DNA of 64,000 bases from Plutella xylostella. Taxonomy: Eukaryota; Arthropoda; Insecta; Lepidoptera; Plutellidae. The DNA is taken from assembly GCF_932276165.1 (NCBI RefSeq), contig NC_063994.1, positions 806,001-870,000 of the forward strand. Direction: 5' to 3'. Below, piece by piece: positions 54,016 to 64,000 of the stretch; within the stretch, counting starts at the first letter, position 1, and each line of letters opens with the position of its first letter. Made by a program: the position numbers and the translations under genes. The notes beneath the pieces were generated by a model, which saw nothing but the letters and a program-made list of their open reading frames with translations, was not told where the DNA came from and searched no databases.

Positions 54016-55051
54016 TCCAGATCTGGCTGACATTTGACAGGGAGCTGCACTGATGGATTGTTAATTGCTAATGTGTCGATGGTGGTATGGCAGTCCATGC
54101 TTTTCCATCTTGTTGAGTATGAGGTAGTCTCATCCACTGCTCATTCTACCCATTATATTGGTCCTTATGCAGATGCTCAAATCAAATCAAATGTTTAATT
54201 GCCACCAAGTGCACATGAATGATCTTATAATTAATAAACAGCACTTAAAACTTGATACCCATACAGGCACTGCAATTTAGCTTAAAACTATGAGAAGTAG
54301 AAACAAATCTTAAAAATAACAAGTACCTACTTAACCCTTATTCATAATAATAACTACAATTATTAAATCAACATTCATTTTACTCCAACTAATCAATAAT
54401 AATAAAAACAAGCTTAACATTTTCTTTAAATATCTATTTAACTTATACTTAATATTAATACTCATCTTTATCTGAGTATTAGCTTGTCTCATGGAATTTA
54501 ATTTTGATTTTACTTTTGGTTGTGAATAGTTTGGTTGGTAAATATGGTTTCTGAAAGAAAGTGTAGACAATTTTAAGTTAAACTGTCCCAAGTCAACTTA
54601 AAATTGTCTACATCAGTATCAAACTTTATACAATCTCATTTACTAAATTGCATTGTACATTATTTTATTTAGATTTCATGTCACATAATTGCTTTATATT
54701 TATTGTCAGGCAATGTGAAACAGTAAGGAAATGCACAAAAAAAAATGTTTTTGGAGTAATGTCTAATATAATTCAGTTTATGTCAGAATTCTTCGCTACT
54801 TGGATTTTCGGGAGTGGTATTAAGGTCTTCGCACATTATATTAACTCACCGGCGACTCGACTCTATGCTAGACATTGATATTTAAGCCCTGTGTCATATG
54901 CTCAAGGTTTAATTTCAAAAAATGATTATAGTGTACAACGAGTGGCCTACGCATCGTACACTAAATGTCTAAAAAAACTAAAGGAGAGTGAGTAGTGAGT
55001 AGAGTTGGTGCCGCGTTGGCGTGGAGTTGTTATAATGTGCGAAGACCTTTA
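54016..55051. other. Intergenic DNA with a short perfect hairpin
   Basis: GTAGACAATTTTAAGTT near 54562 and AACTTAAAATTGTCTAC near 54596 are perfect complements across a 15-bp loop. No gene recognised. Confidence 0.5.
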
Positions 55052-55217
55052 GAGCCAAACCACACGGGCGGCGCGGCGCCGCACCGCAAGCCATTTCGCC
55101 GCGCTGGCGACCACACGGGCAGAGCGGCGTCGCAACGATCTACGGAGCCGCGGCGGCGCCGCAGCGGTAGCATAATGAGGGGTTGTCCATCGCTACGTAC
55201 GACAGTCTGTAATAACA

Positions 55218-57999
55218 ATGGATCGGGAAAGACGTGTGCTGCTGCTCTTATTACTTCGCCACCGAAGAAATCGACGTAGAATCATACGAAAACACTGGAT
55301 CAGTCCATTTATAGCCTTGAGGAATAGTGACGGACTTTTTTTCTTTAAAGAATATCAAGAGTTGGTTTTAGACGAAAAGAGGTTTTACAATTTTTTTCGA
55401 ATGAGCGTATCCACTTTTGAAGGTTTATTGCAATCCTTAGAGCCCCATATACGGAAACAGTATACTAATATGAGGAATCCAGTGGAGCCAATAGAAATGT
55501 TGGGTATCACTTTGAGGTAAGTAATGAAAATCTTTTATTTTTTCAACTTGCTTTATTCGAGTTAAGTACAAATGGTGTAAAACACACGACTTTGTTTTAT
55601 ATATGATAATAGATTTTCAAATCAACTTCAGGGCAATATTATCACTTACATGTTTGCAAAGTCATATTCAATCTCTTCGCTATTTTGAGACACTTCAGAA
55701 CCTTGATTTGGAGATTGAAATACAGCAGAATTTGAGTTTATTGAACTGTACGTACCCGTACTTTGGTAATTTCGGGTTTGATACCCGTGTGATAATTGCT
55801 CTTCAAACGCAAAGGACGAATGTGGAGTCGATTGTCCATAGCGCATTTCCGTGATTAGTTGTAAAACTTTTGTTTGGAAAGTCAGGGTCTGAAGTTCGGT
55901 AAAATCTTCTATAGATGGCAGTATGCCTTTAAAAAAGGGACAAGTGGCGATTCTCCTTCTCCTTAGGAGCTTTTAATGCTTCTAATGTATCTTTTTCAAA
56001 ATCATCCAATTGTAATGTTCTCTTTCGGGTGACAGGAACATAGCGGGACGGCCCAGGAACAGGCACATCATCTGTAGAACCCATGGTCGATGCATCAGCT
56101 AAGTTTAAACTATCGTTCGTGGCATTCTGTGCTATTTTGGTTAAAAATAATAGCTGATTGTAATAATGATATTTTGCAAGCTTTTTAGCGGCTGAGCCGG
56201 ATCTCGAGGCTTCTTTAATTTTTTTTAAATGTTTGAAAAAGGTGTCTTTGACATTTTTCCACTTTTTCACAACAGTATTACCTGAAATGAAAATCAAATA
56301 TTACATGTATATTTGTAGGTTCATCACGTCTTTTTTTAAGGTCCTATAGAGATCCTTTTGGCGATAATCAATTTTTCTCGGCGGTTTTGAAAGGAAAAAT
56401 TGTGAAATTGATACGAAAAATACTATGAGTCATTTACTAGGGCACTATGGAATTAGATTTTTAAAATATGATGTGATCAGAAAGAAAAAGAACAAATAGA
56501 CGGGTGGCGCTAGTTTCGCTGCACTAGTCGTCCTAATAATCTTAAATATTTTTTTTTACAGGTACCTAGGAAGTGGAAATACGATTCAAGATTTAGAATT
56601 CAAATTTAAACGGGGGAAATCTACGATTGCATGTATGATATTGAGAGTATGCGAAGCTATATGGAAACATCTTCTTCGTGACAACATCCCTGAACTGACA
56701 ACAGACCGATTCCAAAAAATAGCATCTGATTTTGATGTCAGAGCAAATTTTCCTCATTGCATCGGGGCCATCGACGGAAAGCATATACGCATGTGTAATC
56801 CTGCTAATAGTGGCTCCCTCTTTTTTAATTACAAATCTTTTTTTTCTATGGTGTTGCTAGCTGTTGTGGACTCTAACTATAAATTTACTTTTGTCGATAT
56901 TGGCGCATACGGAAAAGAGTGCGATTCAGGGCGGATTCGACCAACGTCGAGTAACTTTTTACTCGAGAGTAAACTACCAGTTACTCGCGAGTAAGCAGAT
57001 TTTGCATTCTACCAAACCTGAAACCAAAATAAGTAGCTTATCCCAAGAATAAAAAGTTATACCGCCAAAATTGACCGTATAACGAGCTTTTATCCGAGAG
57101 TAATTTTTAATGGCGGCGGCACATCAGCTGATTAGAAAACCGTCATATGACATATAAACACATCTGTCAAAACATAAACAAAACCACGTTAAAAGGCAAA
57201 TTCTTAGAATAACAACAGCGATTAAAATATTTTAATCATAAACAATTTCATACTATTATAATCCATTCAAACTAAGTTGGCATGTCATTTCTATTGGATG
57301 CTTTGAAAACGCAGCTATTTTTATTTTAGTTACAGTACATTTTCGTTCCTCGTTCATTCAATTAATCATGGTATAACTTGGTAGAATGCAAATGTACTTA
57401 TCCCAGATATTTACTCGCGTATAAATTTTATTCCGGTATAGTTATTCTCGTGTAACGTGATGGTTGGACGAATTCGCCCTCAACTGTTTTTCAAAACTCA
57501 AAACTGTACGAGTTAATGATTTGCGAGAAGCTGCCATTGCCTGATCCCCAGCCACTATGTGGTTTTAATAGACCAATCCCATATGTGTTAGTGGGTGACG
57601 AAGCTTTTGGATTAAGCAAACATGTTATGCGTCCTTATGGTGGTAAAAATCTCGATGTAATACAGATGGTATTCAATTATCGTCTTAGGGCAAGAAGATA
57701 TGTCGAATGTGCTTTTGGAATCATGGCAAACAAATGGCGCATTTTTCACAGACCGATGAACGTAAGTATCCTATGATTTTGCTACTGCCATTGTAAAAGC
57801 ATGTTGTGTCCTACATAATTTTGTGGCCGATCGGGAAGGTGTTCGTCTAAAAGATAAATTGGCGATAATTTGTGATGAGTTTCACTCTCTCCAACCCCAA
57901 AATGAAGAATTGACAGCAGCTAATGGCATTAGAAATGAATTTGCAAACTATTTTATGAGCAGCACAGGATCTTTGAAGTGGCAATTAAAGAAAATTTAG
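55218..57999 (+). pseudogene. PIF/Harbinger transposase (DDE_4), split by a MITE
   Basis: Exon 1 is 55218-55516 (basic N-terminus, then FYNFFRMSVSTFEGLLQSL). A canonical intron (55517-56561) ends at TTTTTACAG. Exon 2 starts YLGSGNTIQDL and contains the first catalytic Asp (CIGAIDGKHIRM). At 56929 a MITE with TCA duplication enters; beyond it the frame goes on with KLYELMICEKLPLPDP, the second Asp (VLVGDEAFGLSKHV) and the Glu (RARRYVECAFGIMANKW). A small frameshift near 57770 separates the last part (CCVLHNFVADREGV) ending at 57999. Apart from the MITE and this shift all catalytic residues remain, so the element was active not long ago. It would act in the nucleus on the element ends. Confidence 0.85.
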
Positions 58000-58227
58000 T
58001 CATGTTACTAGTATGAAGAAAAATAAGGACTCACCAATTTTGTTCTTTCGATCGGGAGCGTAGCTATCATATTCTGGAAATAATTTTTTTGTAACATCTG
58101 CCCATGCCTTCGCTTTTAAATTATTGTTTTTAAAATCCACATGAAACTTATCCCACAGTACTTCCCGTTCTTGAACTAAAGAAATGAGGTAGTCCATGTC
58201 AATATTTTCCTCATCACTGGTACTCAT
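55646..58227 (-). pseudogene. MADF/BESS DNA-binding protein of the Harbinger element
   Basis: Exon 1 runs from 58227 to 58035: an acidic start, then the MADF fold (LISLVQEREVLWDKFHVDFK and AWADVTKKLFPEY). A GT-AG intron of 1753 bp follows. Exon 2 begins at 56281 (NTVVKKWKNVKDTFFKHLKK), completing MADF, then a Ser/Pro linker. A BESS-like motif (KGILPSIEDF, then LTFQTKVLQLITEM) near 55850-55940 follows a 1-base frameshift near 55930, and the protein ends near 55646. The partner protein of Harbinger elements helps transposase reach the nucleus and bind DNA. Here the gene shares its DNA interval with the transposase on the opposite strand. Confidence 0.75.
56929..57479. mobile_element. MITE inside the transposase (TCA duplication)
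   Basis: Ends GGGCGGATTCGACCAACG and TGGTTGGACGAATTCGCCC, then TTACTCG/CGAGTAA words, flanked by TCA at 56926-56928 and 57480-57482. Inverted AGATTTTGCATTCTACCAA and TTGGTAGAATGCAAAT arms lie inside. The transposase frame continues across if the insertion and one TCA are discounted. Confidence 0.85.
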
Positions 58228-58493
58228 TTTAATAGGTACAGGTTACGTGATCGTACTTAATCCAGCATGCGTCCTTCCCTATGCTTCGCAAACAAACAAC
58301 TGCGGCGCCGCTCCGGCACCGCTCTGCTTACACCCCTCCCCGCCTCGTCTCGAATCCGATGCGCGCGCGGTGCGGCGCCGGAGCACACCGCACGGCGCCA
58401 TGTGGCTACAATGCATTTTTGTATGTAGAAAACCGCAGCGGCGCCGCTCAGGCGCCGCGCCGCAGCCGCGCCGCCCGTGTGGTTTGGCTCTTA

Positions 58494-58784
58494 GTGTGTT
58501 TGATAAAATGTTTTATTACTTCCGGAAAAATCTGACAATTCATCCACCCTGTGGGTGTTACTAGTCCAAGGGTGCCAGTTGGTGTATTTTTAATCATAAA
58601 ATATAAAAAAACGAGGGAATAGGTACTGTAGTGTTTACATCTGTGTATGACCATTCTGTCGTCTCGAGAATCGCACACGCATGTCGCGGGGCGCGGGGGG
58701 CAGTCGCCTACCGGCCGCGGTAGAGTAAAGACGTGTGCGATTGTTGCGAGCCGATATCTCGGTTGCGTGTCTGTTTATATCAGT
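58494..58784. other. no recognisable feature
   Basis: No gene or repeat recognised between the Harbinger element and the pogo remnant. Confidence 0.4.
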
Positions 58785-59231
58785 TTAATAGTGAACACTA
58801 CAGGTACCATTACGGGTGGTAATACTGACTAATGCTACACTGGCACTAATAATGCAACAGGTCGTGGCTAAAGTGCCTCGTTCGCCACTTGTGACTTTGC
58901 CTATATTTTTACGGCCTGTCGTCGTTGAAGTCTTGTCTAAATTGAATATGCGAGTTCCATCTGCAAACGCCGAGTTTCTTTTCATTAGGTTTTCTAAATT
59001 TCTGTAAATTCTTTCGGCATTTGTACGATTGAACGCCGTGGCTCTTGCAAGACTACATGGCTCGGGTTTTCTTAGTGTTAGTTCCGGATGCCTCTTCCTA
59101 AAGCTAAGCAACCAGTCTTTCCCTACCATTTCTTTTTCCTTCCACGAATTTGGCATTTTCAAATTATTAATTTGTGCCATCTGATATGCAATTCTTCGGC
59201 ATTCTTTTGTAGACAACCCGTAAAATAACAA
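58785..59231 (-). pseudogene. pogo/Tigger-type transposase, N-terminal half
   Basis: Minus-strand frame of 148 codons: GLSTKECRRIAYQMAQINNL, then WLLSFRKRHPELTLRKPEPC (CENP-B-type domain), and IFNLDKTSTTT where the catalytic pattern NLDET has Lys in place of Glu. It continues briefly into the DDE core (GERGTLATTCCIISA) and stops. No second or third catalytic residue follows. Confidence 0.75.
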
Positions 59232-59624
59232 TGCACAGTATTTAAATTAATATTTCAACATGTTTTCCTGTTCCGTCGTAAAAAAAATATTGATTGTGTA
59301 ATTTGGCGTCAATCGTGTCTCATCTAAATGATGATGGGCACAAATATATGGAAGCTGGGACCATCACCAATAGAAATGAGTGATACGTCGTTGAAAAGGT
59401 ATTTTTTTTTGCAGAATATGAATAACGGAAGCGCTAGGCCTGATTTACTCTCCAATTAGAATAATCGTACCTTGAAAGTTTTTATATTGTATTTCTGTAA
59501 TTTTAATGTTTTTGTTATTGTTTCACATTCATTTTTATTTTTATAACAAAATGATCATCATTCATTATAAATTATATTTGTATATTATCTCAGTCAATAA
59601 AAACAGTTGAAGTATATACTAGTC
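59232..59624. other. no recognisable feature
   Basis: AT-rich, with no supported gene or repeat. Confidence 0.4.
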
Positions 59625-59627
59625 TAA

Positions 59628-59768
59628 GGCCTTGTTCCACAATGTCTGGTTAGTGGCTACCTGTGAGATAAAATACATGCTGTCACTGTCAAAAAAATAA
59701 TAACAGAAAGTGATAGCATGTATTTTATCTCACAGGTAGCCACTAACCAGACATTGTGGAACAGGGGC
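59628..59768. mobile_element. MITE TTCCACAATGTCTGG family, copy 2 (TAA duplication)
   Basis: Near-perfect inverted arms (TGTTCCACAATGTCTGGTTA) over most of its 141 bp, flanked by TAA at 59625-59627 and 59769-59771. Same family as 40608. Confidence 0.85.
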
Positions 59769-59771
59769 TAA

Positions 59772-60400
59772 GTCTATGATTCAAAGTAATTTCTCCCATT
59801 TAAATAATACGTGTTTACGTGTATTACGCCCTAACTGTCATCAGGCGAGAGAGAGTGCAATGCCATAGAAAATTACTTCCTTCCGACGAATATATTTCAA
59901 AATGGACAACTTATAGGATTTGTCGTCGTCATATTTTTTTGCTCACTTGAAAAGAGCTATCCAACGATGTATGACTCATCTTTATTAGACATAGGTCCCA
60001 AAACGCCCATTGTCATTTGAGTTCCGTGTCTTAAGGTAGTAACGCCTCAGAGTCGTAAAGGGAATGCCCGTGATTTGGGAAGATTTCCTGACACTCATTA
60101 CATTTTTTATTTTTTTTAAGAGCTTCTCTCATATCTTGAGCCGTATGATTCCCGTGTTAGTAATAACAAAAGATGTAAGATCAAGTTTAGTGTCAAATGT
60201 CGATTTAAGAAACGTCAGTCCATACAAAATTTGACACTAAATCAAGATTTAACACTAAATCTAGATTTAATATGTTTCTGCAAGTGGCCCCAGATCAATA
60301 TGTTGGTGCAAGTGGCCCTTACTACCACAAGTTTTGATGACTTGAAAAAAGCTTTTGAACATCCTGTACGGCAGGAAGCTTTACACACGGTATTAGTCCA
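59772..60400. other. Spacer, no gene
   Basis: Near 60189-60275 short AT-rich words such as AGTTTAGTGTCAAAT and ACACTAAATC alternate, perhaps an eroded inverted repeat. Nothing else. Confidence 0.35.
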
Positions 60401-60790
60401 ATGCATGCATCGATAAGAGTTATAGAATTCTTATTGCATCTTGGCTACAAAGGCATCATACGAAAATGGCGAATATTGCAGTCTTCACAAGAAGGACAAA
60501 TGGTACAGCAGCGAAAACAGGCTATTCAAATAGAAATTAGACAAAAAATTGGTCTACTGGTTGACGTTGTAATAAAGCCAAATGCAGGGACCACAAACGA
60601 CGGCAACACTGCTCGTACTGCATTATCCGATAAACATAGAGCCACTTTTCAGTATCATAGCTGTAGAACATTGGCTAGTAGATGATTTACATACCATTTT
60701 AATAGCTTTGTCTTGTGGTCTGCCCTTAGATTCAGCAAAATTTCGAGAATTTTGCCACGATTTATCTCGTGCTCATCATATGCTCGCGGT
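60401..60790 (+). pseudogene. Unclassified arthropod TE protein (TNDGNTAR motif)
   Basis: Frames around 60420-60640 read QKIGLLVDVV then TTNDGNTARTALSD, and from 60650 DDLHTILIALSCGLPLDSAK. This motif series recurs in uncharacterised transposon-encoded proteins of arthropods. Shifts near 60575 and 60640 break it. Function unknown. Confidence 0.45.
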
Positions 60791-60799
60791 CATCATATA

Positions 60800-61083
60800 C
60801 TCCCTCTGTGAATAACTATGGGTCAGATACACGCAGAGGGCATACAGCGCCCTTCGCGTTCAATATAATGATGCGCTGAGAATGATGTTGCGAAGGCCCA
60901 GACACTTTAGCGCGTCGGCAATGTTCGCCGAGGCGAGAGCCGACGGGTTCCAAGCCGTGATGCGCAAGCGCTGCGCCAGTATGATGGCGCGTCTGCGTGC
61001 CTCTCGCAACACCATCCTCAGCACCATCGCCGACCGCTGGGACTCACCGTTCCTGAGCCAGTGGATCCGCCTGCATGTCTGAT
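60800..61083 (+). pseudogene. LINE ORF2 C-terminal fragment
   Basis: Reads RRPRHFSASAMFAEARADGF then AVMRKRCASMMARLRASRNT and ends LSQWIRLHV stop, the conserved C-terminal region of a lepidopteran non-LTR retrotransposon. GC-rich against AT-rich flanks. The rest of the reverse transcriptase is missing. Confidence 0.65.
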
Positions 61084-61420
61084 AGCTTTCGTGCCTGTGC
61101 CCTAATATTGTATATTTTTTATAATTATTTATTTTAATGAAATTTAATTTATCATATTGTAATTTGTATTTTTATGTTTCCTTTTTTGACATTCATATTA
61201 TATCCTATTTTTAATGATTGATATTATCTACTAACATAGGCTAAGACTCACTGTTGCTAACAAATTTATGGATTTGAATTATCTGAGATAAACGAAATTA
61301 TAGCCAGAGTCACCTGAAATATAGGTTTAATTAGTTCCAATGGAAATTGATAGTGTGCACACTATACCATTTTTATAGTTGATGAATCAAGACTTTTAAA
61401 AATAGTATAATGATACCAAC
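61084..61420. other. no recognisable feature
   Basis: AT-rich, perhaps including the 3'UTR of the LINE. Confidence 0.35.
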
Positions 61421-61562
61421 CTAGCAATGCCACCCTCTCTCCAGTTATTTGTAGATTTATAAGGTGTTCTTTCACCGGGTGATGGTTCCACACATGGCTG
61501 TCATGGGATGCACCACCAAAGGATGCATCAACGCACAATACATTTAGGTCTGCATCACATAT
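61421..61562 (-). pseudogene. HARBI1-like transposase exon
   Basis: On the minus strand an acceptor (TTTTACAG) precedes QICDADLNVLCVDASFGGAS then HDSHVWNHHPVKEHLI, and a GTTGGT donor-like site follows. This is the central DDE_4 segment of HARBI1-type proteins. No other exon was found nearby, so it may be a stranded exon or a relic. Confidence 0.55.
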
Positions 61563-61810
61563 CTGTAAAACAATAATGCACACATTCATATTAATAAAGA
61601 GGGTCATATATGTTGGGTTTTAGAAGAAAAACCAGTGGATTCCAAAGGAGTGTAAATATATTTTATATTGAAATTAGTTTTATACACGACACATGAAAGT
61701 ATTAGAGGAAGTACGAAGTGACTTCTATTGACATCATTATCTACTATAGACAATAGAAAACTAAACCGTGGGAATTATTTCTTCGTATTAATTCACGTTT
61801 CGCGAGTCGT
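61563..61810. other. no recognisable feature
   Basis: No gene or repeat recognised. Confidence 0.35.
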
Positions 61811-63147
61811 ACATTTTGATAGGTATTTTAGCGTTTTGGGTTTCGAGGATTTTTGTCTTTTAGTTGATGTTGCATTCGAGTCTGGTAAGAAGATCTGAGC
61901 CGATTAGACCATCGAAATAGTCATGAAAGTTATATACGAATAAAGTTAATTCGTTCGGGTCATTTAATTCATCGAAGCTAGGAATCGTTATTGATTAATC
62001 ATTTTTCGTAGTGGCGTGAACATTGGTTACTTCGAAGGGGTCGTAGTTTAAGGGTAGGTGTGGAAAATGCGTATCGACAGATTTTGGACTGATAAATGAC
62101 TGGTTCGCGCCGGTATCTATGAGTAGCTTCAGAGGTGGCTCAGCTATTTCTATGTAGGGTAGTTGACGTTGGGTTTGTAAATTTATTTCTATTTTGGTTT
62201 GTCTGATCGGGAATTTACGCGAAAATCCTCTTCGTTTTCAGCGTACGTGGCATTATTTTCGGAGGCCTCATCGTGGGAGGTCTCGGTGTATTCGATAGAC
62301 TCTTGAACGTAGTCTGATGGATATTGCGGTTCGTAAGGCTCTGCATGATAATAGCAATCGTAATAAGGGTCGTAAAATACAGGTTGCTCCTGATTGTAAC
62401 TATAACAGTCATTAAAGTTCATCTCGCGAGTTTTAAAATAGTTACTCGGGGGTGGATTACCGAATTTTCGCCAATCGTGACCGGTGGGTGGTAATGGTTT
62501 AGTTGAAAAGTGACTGACACCGCTCATCGGCTTGGGTCCAGTAAAATTGTGGGCGGATTTCGCGGTTGCGTGCGGAAAGAATTATTCTGTTGGTTATAGT
62601 TAGGGGGACGCGCCGCGAACATCTGCTGAGTCCTGGTCGGGCCCTGGTTTTGATTAAAATGCATAGGCATCGGCTTCCAGTTAGGCTGGTACATCTGTGG
62701 CGGGGCTCGCGAGGGTCCCGGCGGCATGTTATATATGAATGGTTTAGACATGGCATTCATAGGGGGCTGGTTAGGCATAATTTTAAATCCCTGATTAAAT
62801 GAATTATCTGCTCCTGTGGATTGTGGCTTCCTTTCAGGAAAATTTTGGCTCCTCTGTTGCAAATAAAGGACATTAGACTCTTCCTGAACAAACTGAAGAG
62901 CTATTTCGATTGTTTCGGGTCGCATACAGCGAATGCGGGATCCCAGGGGATCTTTTAGCCCGCGCAAGAATGATTGTAAAGTTAATTTCTTATAGAGGTC
63001 ACGTTTTGCCTCGATAGTGGTTGCCACATTTTCATGCAAGGAAATATATGTCATTTTAGGGCGGCTTGCGTAACGTATGATAATTGTGTTTAAGGGTAAA
63101 ATAAACACATTTATGTTGTTAAATGCAATTAACGTCTTGCATAGCAA
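61811..63147 (-). pseudogene. Errantivirus-like (Gypsy) gag-protease remnant
   Basis: On the minus strand 63147-62524 encodes a gag segment with QSFLRGLKDPLGSRIRCM and a Pro/Asn/Gln-rich tail. An overlapping frame (62527-62189) continues gag. Protease follows with LLIDTGANQSFI near 62125 and GLIGSDLL near 61895. Stops (for example near 61997) and the absence of reverse transcriptase, integrase and LTRs show a truncated, dead copy. The order is that of insect Gypsy/errantivirus elements. Confidence 0.7.
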
Positions 63148-63160
63148 AAATTTTGTTCTT

Positions 63161-63868
63161 AAATACGTTTATCGAAGTGTCAAAGTTAAATACCAAAAAT
63201 TGGCTGTTTAGCGCCGCTAAATACGTTTAGTGGCATTGTATCTGTCAAAAACGGCGGCAATGAAGCATGTCGTACCTATACCTAGTACCATTACAATTCC
63301 TAAGCTTGGACCATTTCCCACCACGCTGGTCCACTGAGGGTTGGTGTGTTAACATATCAAGATGTGCTTAATCTAGATATGTAGGTTTCCTCGCGATGTT
63401 TTCCTTCATTCATGGTATTGCTTGATATTGGTGAGCCACTTTTTCCACTCATACTTACTTTGAGTTTTATCACAAACTGAAATGAAATTCCAACATCTGT
63501 AGGTATGCTAACGCAACGCTTTCATAGGAGAACAGAACTAGAGGGGATATGGAGAGGACAGAGGAGTTGCAGAAGAGGGAGAAATCAATTCAATTCTTAT
63601 GTTGTACAGATCTTGGCATTGTTATTGTTTGTGTAGTGTCAAGTGTCACTTAGTGACAGTGTCAGTAAAATTTTGACGGCATTTGTTTCTGTTCACGCAT
63701 TTTTCTTCCGTAAACATTTAAAAACTTAAAAGTTTAGATGAAAATATGCATAGAATGAAACGTAACACATGCTAAATACGTTTAGCTAAATTACAACTTC
63801 AAATGAGCCGTGCAAGACAATACAAATTGTGTTTAGTATAAATACGTTTATTGAGATAAATACGTTTA
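63161..63868. repeat. Dispersed 11-bp word AAATACGTTTA
   Basis: Five perfect copies at 63161, 63219, 63774, 63840 and 63858, often preceded by T and followed by GC or GT. It could be the subterminal repeat of an element extending past the window. Confidence 0.5.
63299..63415 (-). mobile_element. SINE body fragment
   Basis: CCTAAGCTTGGACCATTTCC, GTTGGTGTGTTAACATAT and CTAGATATGTAGGTTTCCTC match the body of the SINE at 2786 on the same strand. Confidence 0.75.
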
Positions 63869-63887
63869 GCTAACTAAAATTAAAATA

Positions 63888-63952
63888 TCTTTAAATAGGA
63901 AGTCACGCAAGCCACCCTTAGGGTGGCTGTTACGAACTTCTATTTAAATACT
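63888..63952. repeat. Hairpin with paired arms
   Basis: TTTAAATAGGAAGT and ACTTCTATTTAAAT pair across AGCCACCC/GGGTGGCT, giving a stem of two helices. Possibly the centre of a small MITE. Confidence 0.55.
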
Positions 63953-64000
63953 ACATAAATTCATTTAGCTAATTTCGTTTAATGCACTAAACAATTTTAT

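Larger units (their letters stand above)
55052..58490 (+). mobile_element. PIF/Harbinger transposon, complete structure
   Basis: Terminal inverted repeats GAGCCAAACCACACGGGCGG and its complement, continuing in GC-rich CGGCGC words, with TTA duplicated at 55049-55051 and 58491-58493. It carries a transposase gene (plus) and a MADF/BESS gene (minus), the usual two-gene set of this superfamily. A MITE (56929-57479) has invaded the transposase. Confidence 0.9.

Noticed and set aside
58196..58564. 122-codon Arg/Pro-rich open frame
   Set aside because: Covers the GC-rich terminal repeat of the Harbinger element and is explained by CGGCGC repeats.

Overview
This is a eukaryotic, almost certainly lepidopteran (moth or butterfly), genomic window: AT-rich, intron-bearing, and built mainly of transposable elements (TEs) nested in one another. 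The organism call rests on a tRNA-derived SINE and a 5S-rRNA-derived SINE of the type common in Lepidoptera, an RTE-type LINE tail ending in TGATGA repeats, the ubiquitous repeat carrying GGCCAAGTGCGAGTCGG, and many MITEs with 3-bp target duplications. No operon, CRISPR array or other prokaryotic feature is present. Family names come from motif recognition by eye, without a database search.

Layout. 0-3.4 kb: MITEs, a 700-bp element with a 9-bp target duplication, one GC-rich exon-like island (2083-2243), and a SINE sitting inside a MITE. 3.5-9.3 kb: a deep nest of inverted-repeat elements around a dead pogo-type transposon (5605-8559). 9.4-10.5 kb: a DUF7869-type pseudogene. 11.2-18.2 kb: a BEL/Pao retrotransposon with one uninterrupted 2182-codon gag-pol-env reading frame but only 39 bp of 3' LTR. 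18.2-24.3 kb: a graveyard of YqaJ, P-like, pogo, hAT, DDE_3 and FP-domain fragments. 25.19-26.49 kb: an intact intronless 12-TM membrane protein gene, the best candidate for an ordinary host gene. 26.5-38 kb: 5S SINE copies, a Tigger-like relic, Copia pieces, a dead P-like transposase and further MITEs. 39.26-46.9 kb: on the minus strand, an 11-exon THAP-domain P-element-type transposase gene whose predicted exons join without a stop into 976 residues. 48-54 kb: MITEs and small transposase exons. 55.05-58.49 kb: a complete PIF/Harbinger element with a transposase and a MADF/BESS gene on opposite strands. 58.8-64 kb: pogo, LINE, HARBI1-like and errantivirus-like gag-pro relics.

Most elements are dead or non-autonomous. 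Two stand out. The Harbinger element has its two genes interdigitated, each second exon lying in the intron of the other, and its transposase is split by a younger MITE. The THAP/P-type gene shows a zinc-coordinating THAP domain and acidic residues spaced like THAP9, and could be a domesticated or recently active transposase.
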